Positions 54,578 to 64,000 of a stretch of 64,000 nt of DNA are shown here, one piece after another. A program made the position numbers and the translations under genes. The stretch comes from Prevotellaceae bacterium. GTDB lineage: Bacteria; Bacteroidota; Bacteroidia; Bacteroidales; Bacteroidaceae. The stretch spans positions 1-64,000 of the forward strand of contig JAQYPT010000056.1 in assembly GCA_028726625.1 (NCBI GenBank), read 5' to 3'. The notes beneath the pieces are model-generated. The model ran no database searches, was not told the DNA's origin, and saw only the letters and a list, made by a program, of their open reading frames with translations. Position 1 is the stretch's first letter. The number at the start of each line of letters is the position of its first letter.

Positions 54578-57500
54578 CTACACCTGTTTCTCCACCCACT
54601 CTCTCGCATTCACAAAAGCCTCTATCCATGGCGTTACCGCGTCCATGTGTCGCTTGTAGGGGTAATAAGCGTTCTGCCATGGGAAGATGGAGCGTTCCAG
54701 ATGGGGCATCATAGCTAAGTGTCGTCCGTCCTTGGAGCAGATACCGGCCACGCTGTAGTCGCTACCATTAGGATTGCCGGGATAGGAGTTGTAGCTGTAT
54801 TTGGCAATGATGTGGTAGTTTTCCTCCCCTTCGGGCAGGCTGAACTTACCCTCTCCGTGGGCAACCCAAATGCCGAGCTTACTGCCAGAGAGGCTTCCAA
54901 GCATCACACTGTTGTTCTCTGGGATGGTCAACCCAAGGAACGCACTCTCGAACTTGTGCGAGTCGTTGTGCAACATGCGGGTTCTTTGCTGATGTTCTGG
55001 ATTGATCAAGTTGAGCTCAACCATGAGCTGACAACCGTTGCAGATGCCCAACGACAGCGTATCTTTGCGGGCATAGAACCTGTCGAGGGCTTCCTTGGCC
55101 TTGGGATTGTACAGGAATGCGCCTGCCCACCCTTTGGCCGAACCGAGCACGTCACTATTGGAAAATCCGCCACAGAACACAATCAGGTTGATGTCTTCCA
55201 GTGTCTCGCGGCCGCTGATTAAGTCAGTCATCATCACATCCTTCACGTCAAAGCCCGCCAGATACAAGGCGTAAGCCATCTCGCGCTCGCCGTTGGTACC
55301 TTTCTCGCGGATGATAGCCGCCCTGATGCCTGATGGCGTGCGGCGGTCTGCGTTGAGTTGGTATTGTGAGAGCTTGCCCGTGAAGGCATCGTTGAATCGC
55401 AGTTGCAGCGGCTGAGCTTTGTAGTTGCGGTGACGCTGATCGGCCATGCCGTTCAAACTCTGCCGCTTGTCCAGCTCGTAAGATGTCTGATACCATGCCT
55501 CGCGCAAGGCATCGATGTCGAACTCATGCTGCCATTCATTCTTTTTCACAACGATCTTGCGCTCCTTCGGTGTGGGGTAGCCAATCTTGGCATAGCCGAT
55601 ACCCTCGCTTTCTAAGTATTCACGCAGCGCATGCTTGTGCAGGTCAGACACCTGAATCACCACCCCAGGGTTCTCGGCAAACAGGTTTTTCACCACGTCC
55701 TCACCGTTTACATCGTACAAGTTCACATGAATGCCGCCCTGTTGGTTGGCAAACGTCATCTCCAACAGCGTGGTTATCAGGCCACCGGCACTGACATCAT
55801 GACCTGCCATCACCCACCCTTTGTTGATGAGTGTCTGTATTGCCTCGAAACAGTCGGCAAAGTATTCCGGGTTTTTCACTGTCGGAACGTCGCTGCCCAC
55901 CTTGCCTAAGCTCTGCGCAAAGGCACTGCCGCCGAGACGTTGGTCATCAAACGAGAAGTCGATGTAATAGAGTGACGAGTTCTTGCTGTTCACCAAGACT
56001 GGCGAAACCACATTCCTGACATCCTTCACCTCGCCCCCCGCACTGACAATGACGGTTCCGGGAGAGATGATTTTCTCGCCGTTTGGATATTTTTGGGTAA
56101 GCGACAGCGAGTCTTTACCCGTGGGTACGTTGATGTGGAGCGAGCAACAGAAGTCGCTCAAGGCCTCCACTGCGGCATACAAGCGTGCGTCCTCGCCCTT
56201 TTGTGCACGGCATGGCCACATCCAGTTGGCTGACAGTGAGACGCCCTCCAGTCCATCTTCGAGCGGTGCCCACACGATATTGGTGAGCGATTCGGCCACA
56301 CTCAGCACGCTACCGGCCTCTGGCGACGCCAATCCAGCTTGTGGAGCATGTCCCAGGGCGGTGGCGATACCCCGCTTTCCGCGATAGTCCAAAGCCACTA
56401 CGCCACAGTCGGAGAGCGGCAATTGTATTTCACCCTGACACTGCTGGCGAGCTATCTTGCCCGTTACCGAGCGGTCTACCTTGTTGGTGAGCCAGTCTTT
56501 GCACGCCACGGCCTCCAGCTGCATCACCTTATTTATATAACTGTCTATCTGGTCGACACTATAGGTCACGTCCTCATAGTGGCGCGTCACGGTTTCATCG
56601 GTCATGATGGTCTTGGGAGAATGTCCAAACATCTGTGCCACATCCAGGTCGAAAGGCTTCACGCCATCGGCCTGCACGAATGAGAAGTGGGCGTCGCCGG
56701 TAGTCTCACCCACCACATACAGCGGTGCGCGCTCACGCTCGGCGATGGCCTTGACGTGATCCAGATGCCGCTCGTCGATGAGCAGTCCCATGCGCTCCTG
56801 GCTCTCGTTGGCAATGATTTCCTTGGCGCTGAGCGTCTTGTCGCCAATCGGCAACTTGGCCATATCAATCCCTCCGCCACACTCTTCCACGAGTTCTGAC
56901 AGACAGTTCAGGTGACCGGCACTGCCATGGTCATGGATGGACACCACGGGATTTTCCTTTTCCTCCACCAAGGCGCGCACCAAGTTGTAGGCGCGCTTCT
57001 GCATTTCCGGGTTAGCACGCTGTATAGCGTTCAGCTCAATGCCGCTAGTGTAGCGCCCCGTATCAACGGATGACACGCTTCCGCCACCCAGTCCGATGCG
57101 GTAGTTGTCGCCCCCAACCACCACAACCTTGTTTCCTTTCTGCGGTTCTTTCTTCAAACAGTCGCGTTTCTTGCCGTAGCCAACGCCCCCAGCTAGCATG
57201 ATAACCTTGTCGTAGGCCAGCTTCTGACCGTCTTCCTGATGTTCAAAAGTTAGCACCGAACCGCAGATGAGCGGTTGACCGAACTTGTTTCCGAAGTCGC
57301 TGGCACCGTTCGAGGCCTTGATGAGTATTTGTTCGGGAGTCTGATACAGCCATTTCCGAACAGGCAGGATGTCCTCCCACGTGCGCGATTCGCCCTCCAA
57401 ACGCGGATAGGCAGTCATGTACACCGCCGTTCCGGCTAACGGCCAAGAGCCTACACCACCACCCATACGGTCGCGAATCTCGCCTCCCGTACCCGTCGCG

Positions 57501-58282
57501 GCACCGTTGAAAGGCTCCACGGTGGTGGGGAAGTTGTGGGTTTCGGCTTTCAGAGAGATCACGCTCTCAATGTCCTCCACCTGGAAATAGTCACTGGTAG
57601 ACTGGTCAGCGGGTGCGAACTGCTCGATGACCGGGCCTTGTGCAAAGGCCACGTTGTCCTTGTAGGCCGACAAAATCTTGCCGGGATTCTCCTGTGTGGT
57701 GCGTTTGATCATCGCAAAGAGCGACGACTCTTTCTCCTCCCCGTCAATGATGAACGTGCCGCTGAATATCTTGTGTCGGCAATGCTCCGAGTTAATCTGT
57801 GCGAATCCGAATATCTCGCTGTCGGTGAGCGGCCGCCCGTTCTGCTTTTCTATGGTGTGCAGGTACGCCATCTCCTCGGGTGAGAGAGCCAATCCCTCGT
57901 CCTCATTATACTGCTCCAGATTCTCCACGTGCTTAATAGGATCTGGCTCACGGTTCACGGTGAACAGATTCTGGTCCAGACCCTCGTACATGCGCTGCAA
58001 CATCGGGTCGTGCGTGGCCTCCTTGGAGCTTACCGGGAAGTATTCCTCGATACGCGCGATGCCGTTCAGATTCATGTTCTCGGTAATCTCTACGGCATTT
58101 GTACTCCATGGTGTCACCATCTCGCGGCGCGGCCCCACATAGATTCCATCAAGCTGTTGTGTGTCTATACATTCTGCTCCACCGAAGAGCCAGCACAATT
58201 TGTTGGTTTCTTCTTGAGAGGGTTGATGGTCCATCTCGGTGGCAATAATGGTTTCTTGCGGGGTTTTAAAGAAGAGAATCAT
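54578..58282 (-). CDS. purL: Phosphoribosylformylglycinamidine synthase, large single-chain form
   Basis: 1234 aa; NSEHCRHKIF, AETHNFPTTVEPFNGAATGTGGEIRD, HDVSAGGL, C-terminal GATase FCGGFSNSDVLGSAKGWA...GICNGCQLM. Confidence 0.97.
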   Translation of the reverse strand: MILFFKTPQETIIATEMDHQPSQEETNKLCWLFGGAECIDTQQLDGIYVGPRREMVTPWSTNAVEITENMNLNGIARIEEYFPVSSKEATHDPMLQRMYEGLDQNLFTVNREPDPIKHVENLEQYNEDEGLALSPEEMAYLHTIEKQNGRPLTDSEIFGFAQINSEHCRHKIFSGTFIIDGEEKESSLFAMIKRTTQENPGKILSAYKDNVAFAQGPVIEQFAPADQSTSDYFQVEDIESVISLKAETHNFPTTVEPFNGAATGTGGEIRDRMGGGVGSWPLAGTAVYMTAYPRLEGESRTWEDILPVRKWLYQTPEQILIKASNGASDFGNKFGQPLICGSVLTFEHQEDGQKLAYDKVIMLAGGVGYGKKRDCLKKEPQKGNKVVVVGGDNYRIGLGGGSVSSVDTGRYTSGIELNAIQRANPEMQKRAYNLVRALVEEKENPVVSIHDHGSAGHLNCLSELVEECGGGIDMAKLPIGDKTLSAKEIIANESQERMGLLIDERHLDHVKAIAERERAPLYVVGETTGDAHFSFVQADGVKPFDLDVAQMFGHSPKTIMTDETVTRHYEDVTYSVDQIDSYINKVMQLEAVACKDWLTNKVDRSVTGKIARQQCQGEIQLPLSDCGVVALDYRGKRGIATALGHAPQAGLASPEAGSVLSVAESLTNIVWAPLEDGLEGVSLSANWMWPCRAQKGEDARLYAAVEALSDFCCSLHINVPTGKDSLSLTQKYPNGEKIISPGTVIVSAGGEVKDVRNVVSPVLVNSKNSSLYYIDFSFDDQRLGGSAFAQSLGKVGSDVPTVKNPEYFADCFEAIQTLINKGWVMAGHDVSAGGLITTLLEMTFANQQGGIHVNLYDVNGEDVVKNLFAENPGVVIQVSDLHKHALREYLESEGIGYAKIGYPTPKERKIVVKKNEWQHEFDIDALREAWYQTSYELDKRQSLNGMADQRHRNYKAQPLQLRFNDAFTGKLSQYQLNADRRTPSGIRAAIIREKGTNGEREMAYALYLAGFDVKDVMMTDLISGRETLEDINLIVFCGGFSNSDVLGSAKGWAGAFLYNPKAKEALDRFYARKDTLSLGICNGCQLMVELNLINPEHQQRTRMLHNDSHKFESAFLGLTIPENNSVMLGSLSGSKLGIWVAHGEGKFSLPEGEENYHIIAKYSYNSYPGNPNGSDYSVAGICSKDGRHLAMMPHLERSIFPWQNAYYPYKRHMDAVTPWIEAFVNAREWVEKQV

Positions 58283-58573
58283 ATATCTTTATTATTAGTT
58301 TGGCGAATATTAGTTATTGCAAAGATAGTGCAAACTAAGCTCGTAACAAAATAAAATGGTTGGAAAATTTTCCACTTCGGTTTTGAATATACAACTACTA
58401 ACCAAGATGTATATATATCCTTCTTACTGTTTACCTGATGAAGCCGATGCCCCTGACAGTAAGAATATCTTGGTCAAACGAAGCAAAAAAAATGATGCTG
58501 CGAAAGGCGACTGTCATCAAATAGCGGCCGCAAGCAGAAAACTGAGCAGATAAAAACATAGCGGTTAACATAC

Positions 58574-58900
58574 GAAATATGTTGACAACCGCGCCAAATA
58601 CTCGCATATTTGCAACTAAACAGGTCATTGGGCGCAAATATGCGATTTTTATATATCTTTACTTTTCAACAACTTACGACCAACAGTTACATCGGTACAC
58701 AGGCAAAAGCAATGCTTTAAGGCTGAAAAAGCATGCAGATAGGGGTATCAAAGCATTGAGTTTGAGGGACAAACTGCATGCTATAGAAAGGCAAACTGCA
58801 TGCTATTGCATCAAAACAGACCGACGGTTGTGCAAAAAAGTACTAAAAACTATCCAAAAAGAGCATCATTTTTCTAGAATGAACATTTTGAAAATACCAA
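58574..58900 (+). repeat. Dispersed intergenic repeat family, copy E
   Basis: ATATGTTGACAACCGCG; perfect CGCATATTTGC (58603-58613) / GCAAATATGCG (58634-58644); end TTTTTCTAGAATGAACATTTTGAAAATACC. Confidence 0.7.
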
Positions 58901-59080
58901 AAATATGAACAATTCTTGAAAAACCGAGATTATTGCATGGAGGATAAAGCCGCAAGCATAAACACCGACAAAGCTGGTCGATTCTCATGTTGAGTCATCA
59001 ATCTTTAATGTTGTACGATGGGGATGGAAAGGATTGGCATAGAAGGTTGCCGCCCATGAACAAACGACGTGAATGAACGA

Positions 59081-59116
59081 TGCCCCCTGGAATGTGAGAA
59101 AACATTCCAGGGGGCA
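59081..59116. terminator. Long hairpin downstream of alpha-amylase
   Basis: TGCCCCCTGGAATGT-gagaaa-ACATTCCAGGGGGCA. Confidence 0.6.
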
Positions 59117-59133
59117 TTGCTTTAAATGGTGTT

Positions 59134-60942
59134 TTATCGAACGAGCAGCTTGCGGCGGTTCACCACATAAACGCCTTTTTGCAATCCTTGCAGACTCTTG
59201 TCCTCGCTTACTTGCGAGCGAACAAGGCGTCCATCCAGTGCGTATACGTTCACCTTACGCTGGCCTGTCTGTGCTGAGGGCACCTTGTCAATGCCCGTCA
59301 CCACACCTTTCTTGCCAGAGGTAAGGTCGTAGTAGGCCCCATTCTCAAATTTGAGGTCGCTGGTTTGCGGACTGCCCGACGCGTTGAAGATAATGCCGGT
59401 TGGCACTTGTCCAGTGGCCGGTCCGCCCGTGAAACCGCCATCCCATGACCACTTCCACACCTCGTTACCACTGTTAGTCACACCAACCTTGGTGCATGCC
59501 ACGCCAGGCCATCCACCACCAGTAAAGTTGCCAGCAGCGTTCCATGCCCAACACTTAATGTCAGAACTCCAGTCTTTTGGCTTTTCAAAGAAAGCACAGG
59601 TCTCGCCATCATTCACCACACAAAATGAAGGAGCTCGGAATGTAGATTTTTCTTCCTTGATGCTTGTTACCTCATCAATGTTGACGGCATTGCTAACATA
59701 CATTTTATAGTTGTCGCCCGACGCAGCTAACTTCATGCCTTGTGTGTTAGCGTCTGTCGCTTTCCCCAATATCAACAACAATTCGCCTTGGCTACCTTTT
59801 ACTTTCAGCACGAAGCCATCGTTTTTGGCATCGGCTTGCAAAATATCGCTGGTGTTGCTGATGCCCACGACACGGCGGGTGGCAATCATCCGCTTGATGG
59901 CGGTTTTGTATTGAAGCCAATGTGGCAGGAACACGCAAGGCGTGCCTGGCATGGCGAGGATATAAGCATTGGCTGCCTCGATGTTGGCAAACAGCGGACT
60001 GTTACCGTGTCCATCGGTGCGACCTGTATCATGATTGTCGACAAACGTTACAGCATATTGCCTGTAATACGAATCCTTAACCAGACACTCGCCATTGAGT
60101 TTTGACCAGTCGCCACCGGAATTAAAAGCCTCAAAAATACGATACTTCAAGTCGAAATCGAAGGCAGCAGATGTAGGAACACCGTCTACCTTGGTGCCGT
60201 TAATCCAGTTCTTGATGTTGTCTGTATTGTCCCAATACTCGCCAACAGAGTACACGGGTTTGGCGGAAGTGTTGTACATGCCAATGTAATTGGCTGCGAA
60301 TCCCTTGACCATATCGTAACGGAAACCAGTGTAACCCAAATCATTCAACAAGAAATCAAGATATGCTTTGATGTTCTTTTGGGCATTCGCAGAGGTATGG
60401 TCGATGTCGCGTGCGCCTTTGAAGTCGTCGCCCGTGTCGCTATTGCCTGTCAACGCATAGCCATTTCGCTCAGTTTCTCCTTGATCATCCCCTTTGCAAA
60501 TATCGGCAAGCGACCATGTGAAGGTTTGCCCATTCCATGTTTCCGTGGGAAAGTCGCACCAGTTGTGGTTGCCGTTGCGGTGGTTGATGACCACATCTTC
60601 AATGATGCCCGTGCCTTTGTCTTTGAAGGTATTGATCATCTTGCGCAGTTCAGTTTCGCTACCAAATGCGCTATCGTGTTTGAACCACCATATAGGCGCA
60701 TAGCCCATTTGGTTTTGCAGCGTGTTGCAATAGCCCGACTGTGGCACCCAAATGAGTGAGAAGTATTTGGACAGCTCGTCTGCCTGGTTTTCCAAATGGC
60801 TCCATTGCGTGTCTTGGTAACTGTCCCAATAAAAGCCTTGCAGCATCACGCCCTTGTAATCCTTGGGCCAACCTTGCGCATGAACATTGCCAGAGAGAGC
60901 CAGCATCATTAATAATAAGGTGTATATATGTTTCATTGCCAT
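59134..60942 (-). CDS. Secreted GH13 alpha-amylase with C-terminal starch-binding-like and T9SS-sorting-like domains
   Basis: GVMLQGFYWDSYQDTQW, EDVVINHRNGNHNW, GFRYDMVKGFA, VGEYWD, FVDNHDTGRT; C-terminus VNVYALDGRLVRSQ...LQKGVYVVNRRKLLVR. Confidence 0.93.
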   Translation of the reverse strand: MAMKHIYTLLLMMLALSGNVHAQGWPKDYKGVMLQGFYWDSYQDTQWSHLENQADELSKYFSLIWVPQSGYCNTLQNQMGYAPIWWFKHDSAFGSETELRKMINTFKDKGTGIIEDVVINHRNGNHNWCDFPTETWNGQTFTWSLADICKGDDQGETERNGYALTGNSDTGDDFKGARDIDHTSANAQKNIKAYLDFLLNDLGYTGFRYDMVKGFAANYIGMYNTSAKPVYSVGEYWDNTDNIKNWINGTKVDGVPTSAAFDFDLKYRIFEAFNSGGDWSKLNGECLVKDSYYRQYAVTFVDNHDTGRTDGHGNSPLFANIEAANAYILAMPGTPCVFLPHWLQYKTAIKRMIATRRVVGISNTSDILQADAKNDGFVLKVKGSQGELLLILGKATDANTQGMKLAASGDNYKMYVSNAVNIDEVTSIKEEKSTFRAPSFCVVNDGETCAFFEKPKDWSSDIKCWAWNAAGNFTGGGWPGVACTKVGVTNSGNEVWKWSWDGGFTGGPATGQVPTGIIFNASGSPQTSDLKFENGAYYDLTSGKKGVVTGIDKVPSAQTGQRKVNVYALDGRLVRSQVSEDKSLQGLQKGVYVVNRRKLLVR

Positions 60943-60982
60943 TACTTGTTAGTAGTGATAAATATGTAATTTGGTAAAAAAA

Positions 60983-61014
60983 GGCGCACTATCTACATGT
61001 GAGAGTGCGCCTTT
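60983..61014. terminator. Hairpin/terminator between SusE-like gene and alpha-amylase
   Basis: GGCGCACT-atctacatgtgag-AGTGCGCC flanked by A-run and CTTTT. Confidence 0.8.
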
Positions 61015-61043
61015 TATATTCAATATTCTACTCTCGTAACGAA

Positions 61044-62633
61044 TTATTGCTCTGTTACGGTAGCAGTTTTGGCTTCGGGGTCAAGGTCGATGAGGTAGGT
61101 ACCTGCACCAATCTTGATGTTGTCGCCACCATCGGTAAGACCTGATAGGGCACCACCGAGATTCTTTTCCCATGCGGCATCCCAACGGAACTTGAATTCA
61201 CCGTCCACCATGGTTATGGTGATAGACCACTTCTTGGTCTCGGGGTTGTAGGTCATCATTTGGTCCTTGTCCCATCCTCCGGGGCTGGCACTACCAACAA
61301 TTCCCCATCCAGTCTTGGCAACAGAGGCAACCATCTTCTTGGTGTTGGCTGTGATGCGATACCAGCCGCCTTCGGTAAACTTGATGTTAGCACCATCGCC
61401 AAGGGCAAACTCTGCCTTAGTCTTGTCCTCATTCCACTTCACCTCGCCTACGCTTCCAAGCCATTTGCCGTCATCATAGAGCTTGAACTCAGTGTTGGCA
61501 GGATAGTAGTAGATGCCCGTGTATTGGAAATCGCGGCTCTCAGACTTGAGGCGGTAAGCAGTTTCAGCGGTCGGGTTCCAACCTTGATAAGAGCCAGGCA
61601 CAGTCAGTTCTGAGCTTGACAGTTCGATGTCGGTCTCTTCCATGGTGTAAGTGTACTTGCCAGCAGTGGTTAAGTTGAGCTTCACGATGTATGCATGTGT
61701 CTTAGCCACCTTGAGGTTATCGCCTCCCTTGGATAGCACTTCGGGATTTGTTGGGTCGCTACCGTAGTTGATATCCCAGCCCTCATTGGCACGGAACTTG
61801 AACTCTTTGGCTGTTAACGGTGTTACCGCCGTCCACATACGGGTGTCATTGTCGTACTCCATCTTGGTGTCTTTGGTCCATCCTCCAGATGTAGCTTCAC
61901 CAATCATGCCCCACTCGCAGGGTTCTCCTATGGTCACATTGCCGTCAGGCGTGAGTGTCACCTCGACAAATCCCTTCTTAGCAGCATCAACCTTCTGGTC
62001 TTTAGCGAGAACCTTGGTGACGTCTTTGCCATCCACGACAGCAAATGTACATTCTTCGTCAAACTGCACCCAACCTTGGTAAGTGCCGTCACCGTCAGGG
62101 TCGCCAAGGAGATAAGCCTTAGAATAATCCCACTCGGGATAACCCACAGCCACGTAAGCATAGCTCCAATCAATGTTCACGGTATTGGGGTCGTAAGGCG
62201 TGGCCTTGAAGTTGACTGTGTTCTGCGCATCGTTGATCAGCGTCTTGAATGCAGAAGACTTAAGAGATACGGTGAAGTCATAGGTATGACCAGGATAGGC
62301 ACCTATCTTTGCCAACAGCGAGTTCATCTCCTCATTGGTAAACGTGAGTTTGTTATCCTCGGTGTTACCTGCCTCAATGCTCTTTTTGTTCTCATTATTG
62401 GTAATGGTAACAGTGTATTCAACCACTGCACCCTTGCCGTAATTTGCTTTTTCCCAACTGATTTGTGGAAAAGCCTCAGCACTGTTTGCCTTTGTGAAAG
62501 TTATCGTGGCTGGATTGACAGCGTTGAGCTTCGCAGCCTGCTGCAGCTTGAGCACTGGCGTGGTGATATCGTCAGAGCACGATGTCATTGCCAAGAAACC
62601 GGCGGCGAGAAATAATATATTTTTTAGTTTCAT
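61044..62633 (-). CDS. SusE/SusF-like starch-binding outer membrane lipoprotein
   Basis: Lipobox LAMTSCSDD; SusE N-domain; repeated WGMIGEATSGGWTKDTKMEYDNDTRMWTA.../WGIVGSASPGGWDKDQMMTYNPETKKWSI modules. Confidence 0.9.
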   Translation of the reverse strand: MKLKNILFLAAGFLAMTSCSDDITTPVLKLQQAAKLNAVNPATITFTKANSAEAFPQISWEKANYGKGAVVEYTVTITNNENKKSIEAGNTEDNKLTFTNEEMNSLLAKIGAYPGHTYDFTVSLKSSAFKTLINDAQNTVNFKATPYDPNTVNIDWSYAYVAVGYPEWDYSKAYLLGDPDGDGTYQGWVQFDEECTFAVVDGKDVTKVLAKDQKVDAAKKGFVEVTLTPDGNVTIGEPCEWGMIGEATSGGWTKDTKMEYDNDTRMWTAVTPLTAKEFKFRANEGWDINYGSDPTNPEVLSKGGDNLKVAKTHAYIVKLNLTTAGKYTYTMEETDIELSSSELTVPGSYQGWNPTAETAYRLKSESRDFQYTGIYYYPANTEFKLYDDGKWLGSVGEVKWNEDKTKAEFALGDGANIKFTEGGWYRITANTKKMVASVAKTGWGIVGSASPGGWDKDQMMTYNPETKKWSITITMVDGEFKFRWDAAWEKNLGGALSGLTDGGDNIKIGAGTYLIDLDPEAKTATVTEQ

Positions 62634-62656
62634 GATCTTAAGTTTTAATCAGTTTA

Positions 62657-64000
62657 TCAATTATAACCATCGTTCTGTTTCAAGTTGAGGTTGGAACCTA
62701 TGTCGTCAGAAGGCAATGGGAACACTTTATACTTGTCGTCCACGCCTTTACCTTCAGCAACGCCACCCTTCCAAGGCCATACATAATCTGCAGAGGTGTA
62801 CTTGCCAAAGCGCACGAGATCGGTGCGGCGCTGTGCCTCGAAGAAGAGTTCACGTCCACGCTCGTCGAGCAAGAACTTCAACGTAAAGTTGTTGTCATCG
62901 ATAGGAGCCACGGTCTTGACTTTATAGGCACGCTTGCGCAATTCGTTCAAGTAGTTCATGGCTTCGTTCTTGGTAGCACCTGTTCCTCCACGGAGAACAG
63001 CCTCTGCCAAGTTCAGGTAAATCTCGCCCAAGCGGAACAATGGGAAGTCTACATAAGCCTCGCTGGATTCGGGTTTGCTGCCATCCTTGTTCAGATTGTA
63101 GAACTTGGTTACGGGAATACCGTTGTCCTTGAAGTCACCCTCCTTGACAATTTCCACATTCTTGGTTCCATCCAAGCGCAGCATGGCGAAGCGCGTATCT
63201 TCCTCATGCTTTTTCTCGTTGGTAAACAACTTGAGCAGTGATGACTTGGCACGTACTCCTTGCCAAGCTCCCTTGGCATTCGTCTCTTCTTGGAATTGTG
63301 CAGAACCCCAACACAACAGAGCAGTCATACCTCCCCAAGTCATGGTTTCAGCACCTTCGTAGCGAAGTGGGAAAATCATTTCCTTGGAGTGATCGTTGTC
63401 CGCCTTGAACATGTCGCCATAGTTGGGTTCCAACTCATAGCCTGCTGCAATGATTTTCTTGCTATAAGTGATGCACTCGGTGTATTTCTTCTGCCCCACG
63501 TAGGTCTCGGCATTGAGGTACAAACGCGACAGGGCAGCCCATGCTGCAGCCTTGTTGGCGTTGCCATAATTCTTGTTCCAACCTACAACAGGAGCAGCAA
63601 GATCCTTCTCGCATTCAAGTAATTCTTTCTCCACATATTTATAAAGGTCATCCTTCATAATTTGTTGTGGACGCTCGCTACCTATTGTACTATTCTCATC
63701 AAAGAAAGGATAGTTACGATACAAGTCCAAAGCGTACATGTAAGTGAGCGCACGCAAGAATCGAGCCTCGGCTCTGTATCCCTTTACCGTTTGCTTAACC
63801 TGCTCGTTACAACCACGGCTACTCAGTTTGTCGTCGGTGGTCTCACGAAGGAAAGCGTTGGCCAAATTGATTTGGTAAGCCAATCGATAATACGAACCCT
63901 TGATCCATGGGCTTGATGAATCCCAAGAAAGGTGGTTGAAGTCAGGAATTCCAGGGTCGTTCCATGCACAGTGAGCCATGTCGGATGCCAGTTCCTGCAT
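62657..64000 (-). CDS. SusD/RagB-family nutrient uptake lipoprotein (N-terminus outside window)
   Basis: RAEARFLRALTYMYALDLYRNYPFFDE...; FPLFRLGEIYLNLAEAVLRGG...; LLDERGRELFFEAQRRTDLVRFGKY. Confidence 0.94.
   Translation of the reverse strand: MQELASDMAHCAWNDPGIPDFNHLSWDSSSPWIKGSYYRLAYQINLANAFLRETTDDKLSSRGCNEQVKQTVKGYRAEARFLRALTYMYALDLYRNYPFFDENSTIGSERPQQIMKDDLYKYVEKELLECEKDLAAPVVGWNKNYGNANKAAAWAALSRLYLNAETYVGQKKYTECITYSKKIIAAGYELEPNYGDMFKADNDHSKEMIFPLRYEGAETMTWGGMTALLCWGSAQFQEETNAKGAWQGVRAKSSLLKLFTNEKKHEEDTRFAMLRLDGTKNVEIVKEGDFKDNGIPVTKFYNLNKDGSKPESSEAYVDFPLFRLGEIYLNLAEAVLRGGTGATKNEAMNYLNELRKRAYKVKTVAPIDDNNFTLKFLLDERGRELFFEAQRRTDLVRFGKYTSADYVWPWKGGVAEGKGVDDKYKVFPLPSDDIGSNLNLKQNDGYN

Overview
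Chromosomal window from a Bacteroidetes genome, probably Prevotella-like (inferred from gene content, PorKLMN/T9SS genes, Sus genes and TTTG/TAnnTTTG promoters). The left third is the conserved informational cluster, on the minus strand: tRNA-Thr(TGT)-Tyr-Gly-Thr(GGT)-tuf-tRNA-Trp-secE-nusG-rplKAJL-rpoBC, preceded by rpsU, a XerC/D-type recombinase and hpf. An IS66-family tnpB fragment, absent from the ORF track, lies downstream of rpoC at the left edge. The middle holds a large SprB-repeat-like secreted protein with a small acidic peptide gene upstream, a trehalose module (GH15 plus fused TPS/TPP), mdh, and a T9SS operon (porP-gldKLMN). The right third holds a nuclease-helicase, a YqiA-like esterase fused to a degenerate HAD domain, a GH2 enzyme, split chromate transporters, purL, and the edge of a Sus-type starch locus. 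The most interesting unexplained signals are non-coding: (i) a five-copy dispersed intergenic repeat family of about 330-375 bp with a conserved internal stem-loop; (ii) a compact promoter-plus-terminator small RNA candidate at about 41.35 kb; (iii) terminator-like structures in the greA leader and paired hairpins in the rplL-rpoB gap; (iv) degenerate GTTGACGAGTTTACAA-type repeats in several gaps, including inside the gldL-gldM operon. All calls come from reading the sequence; no database search was run.
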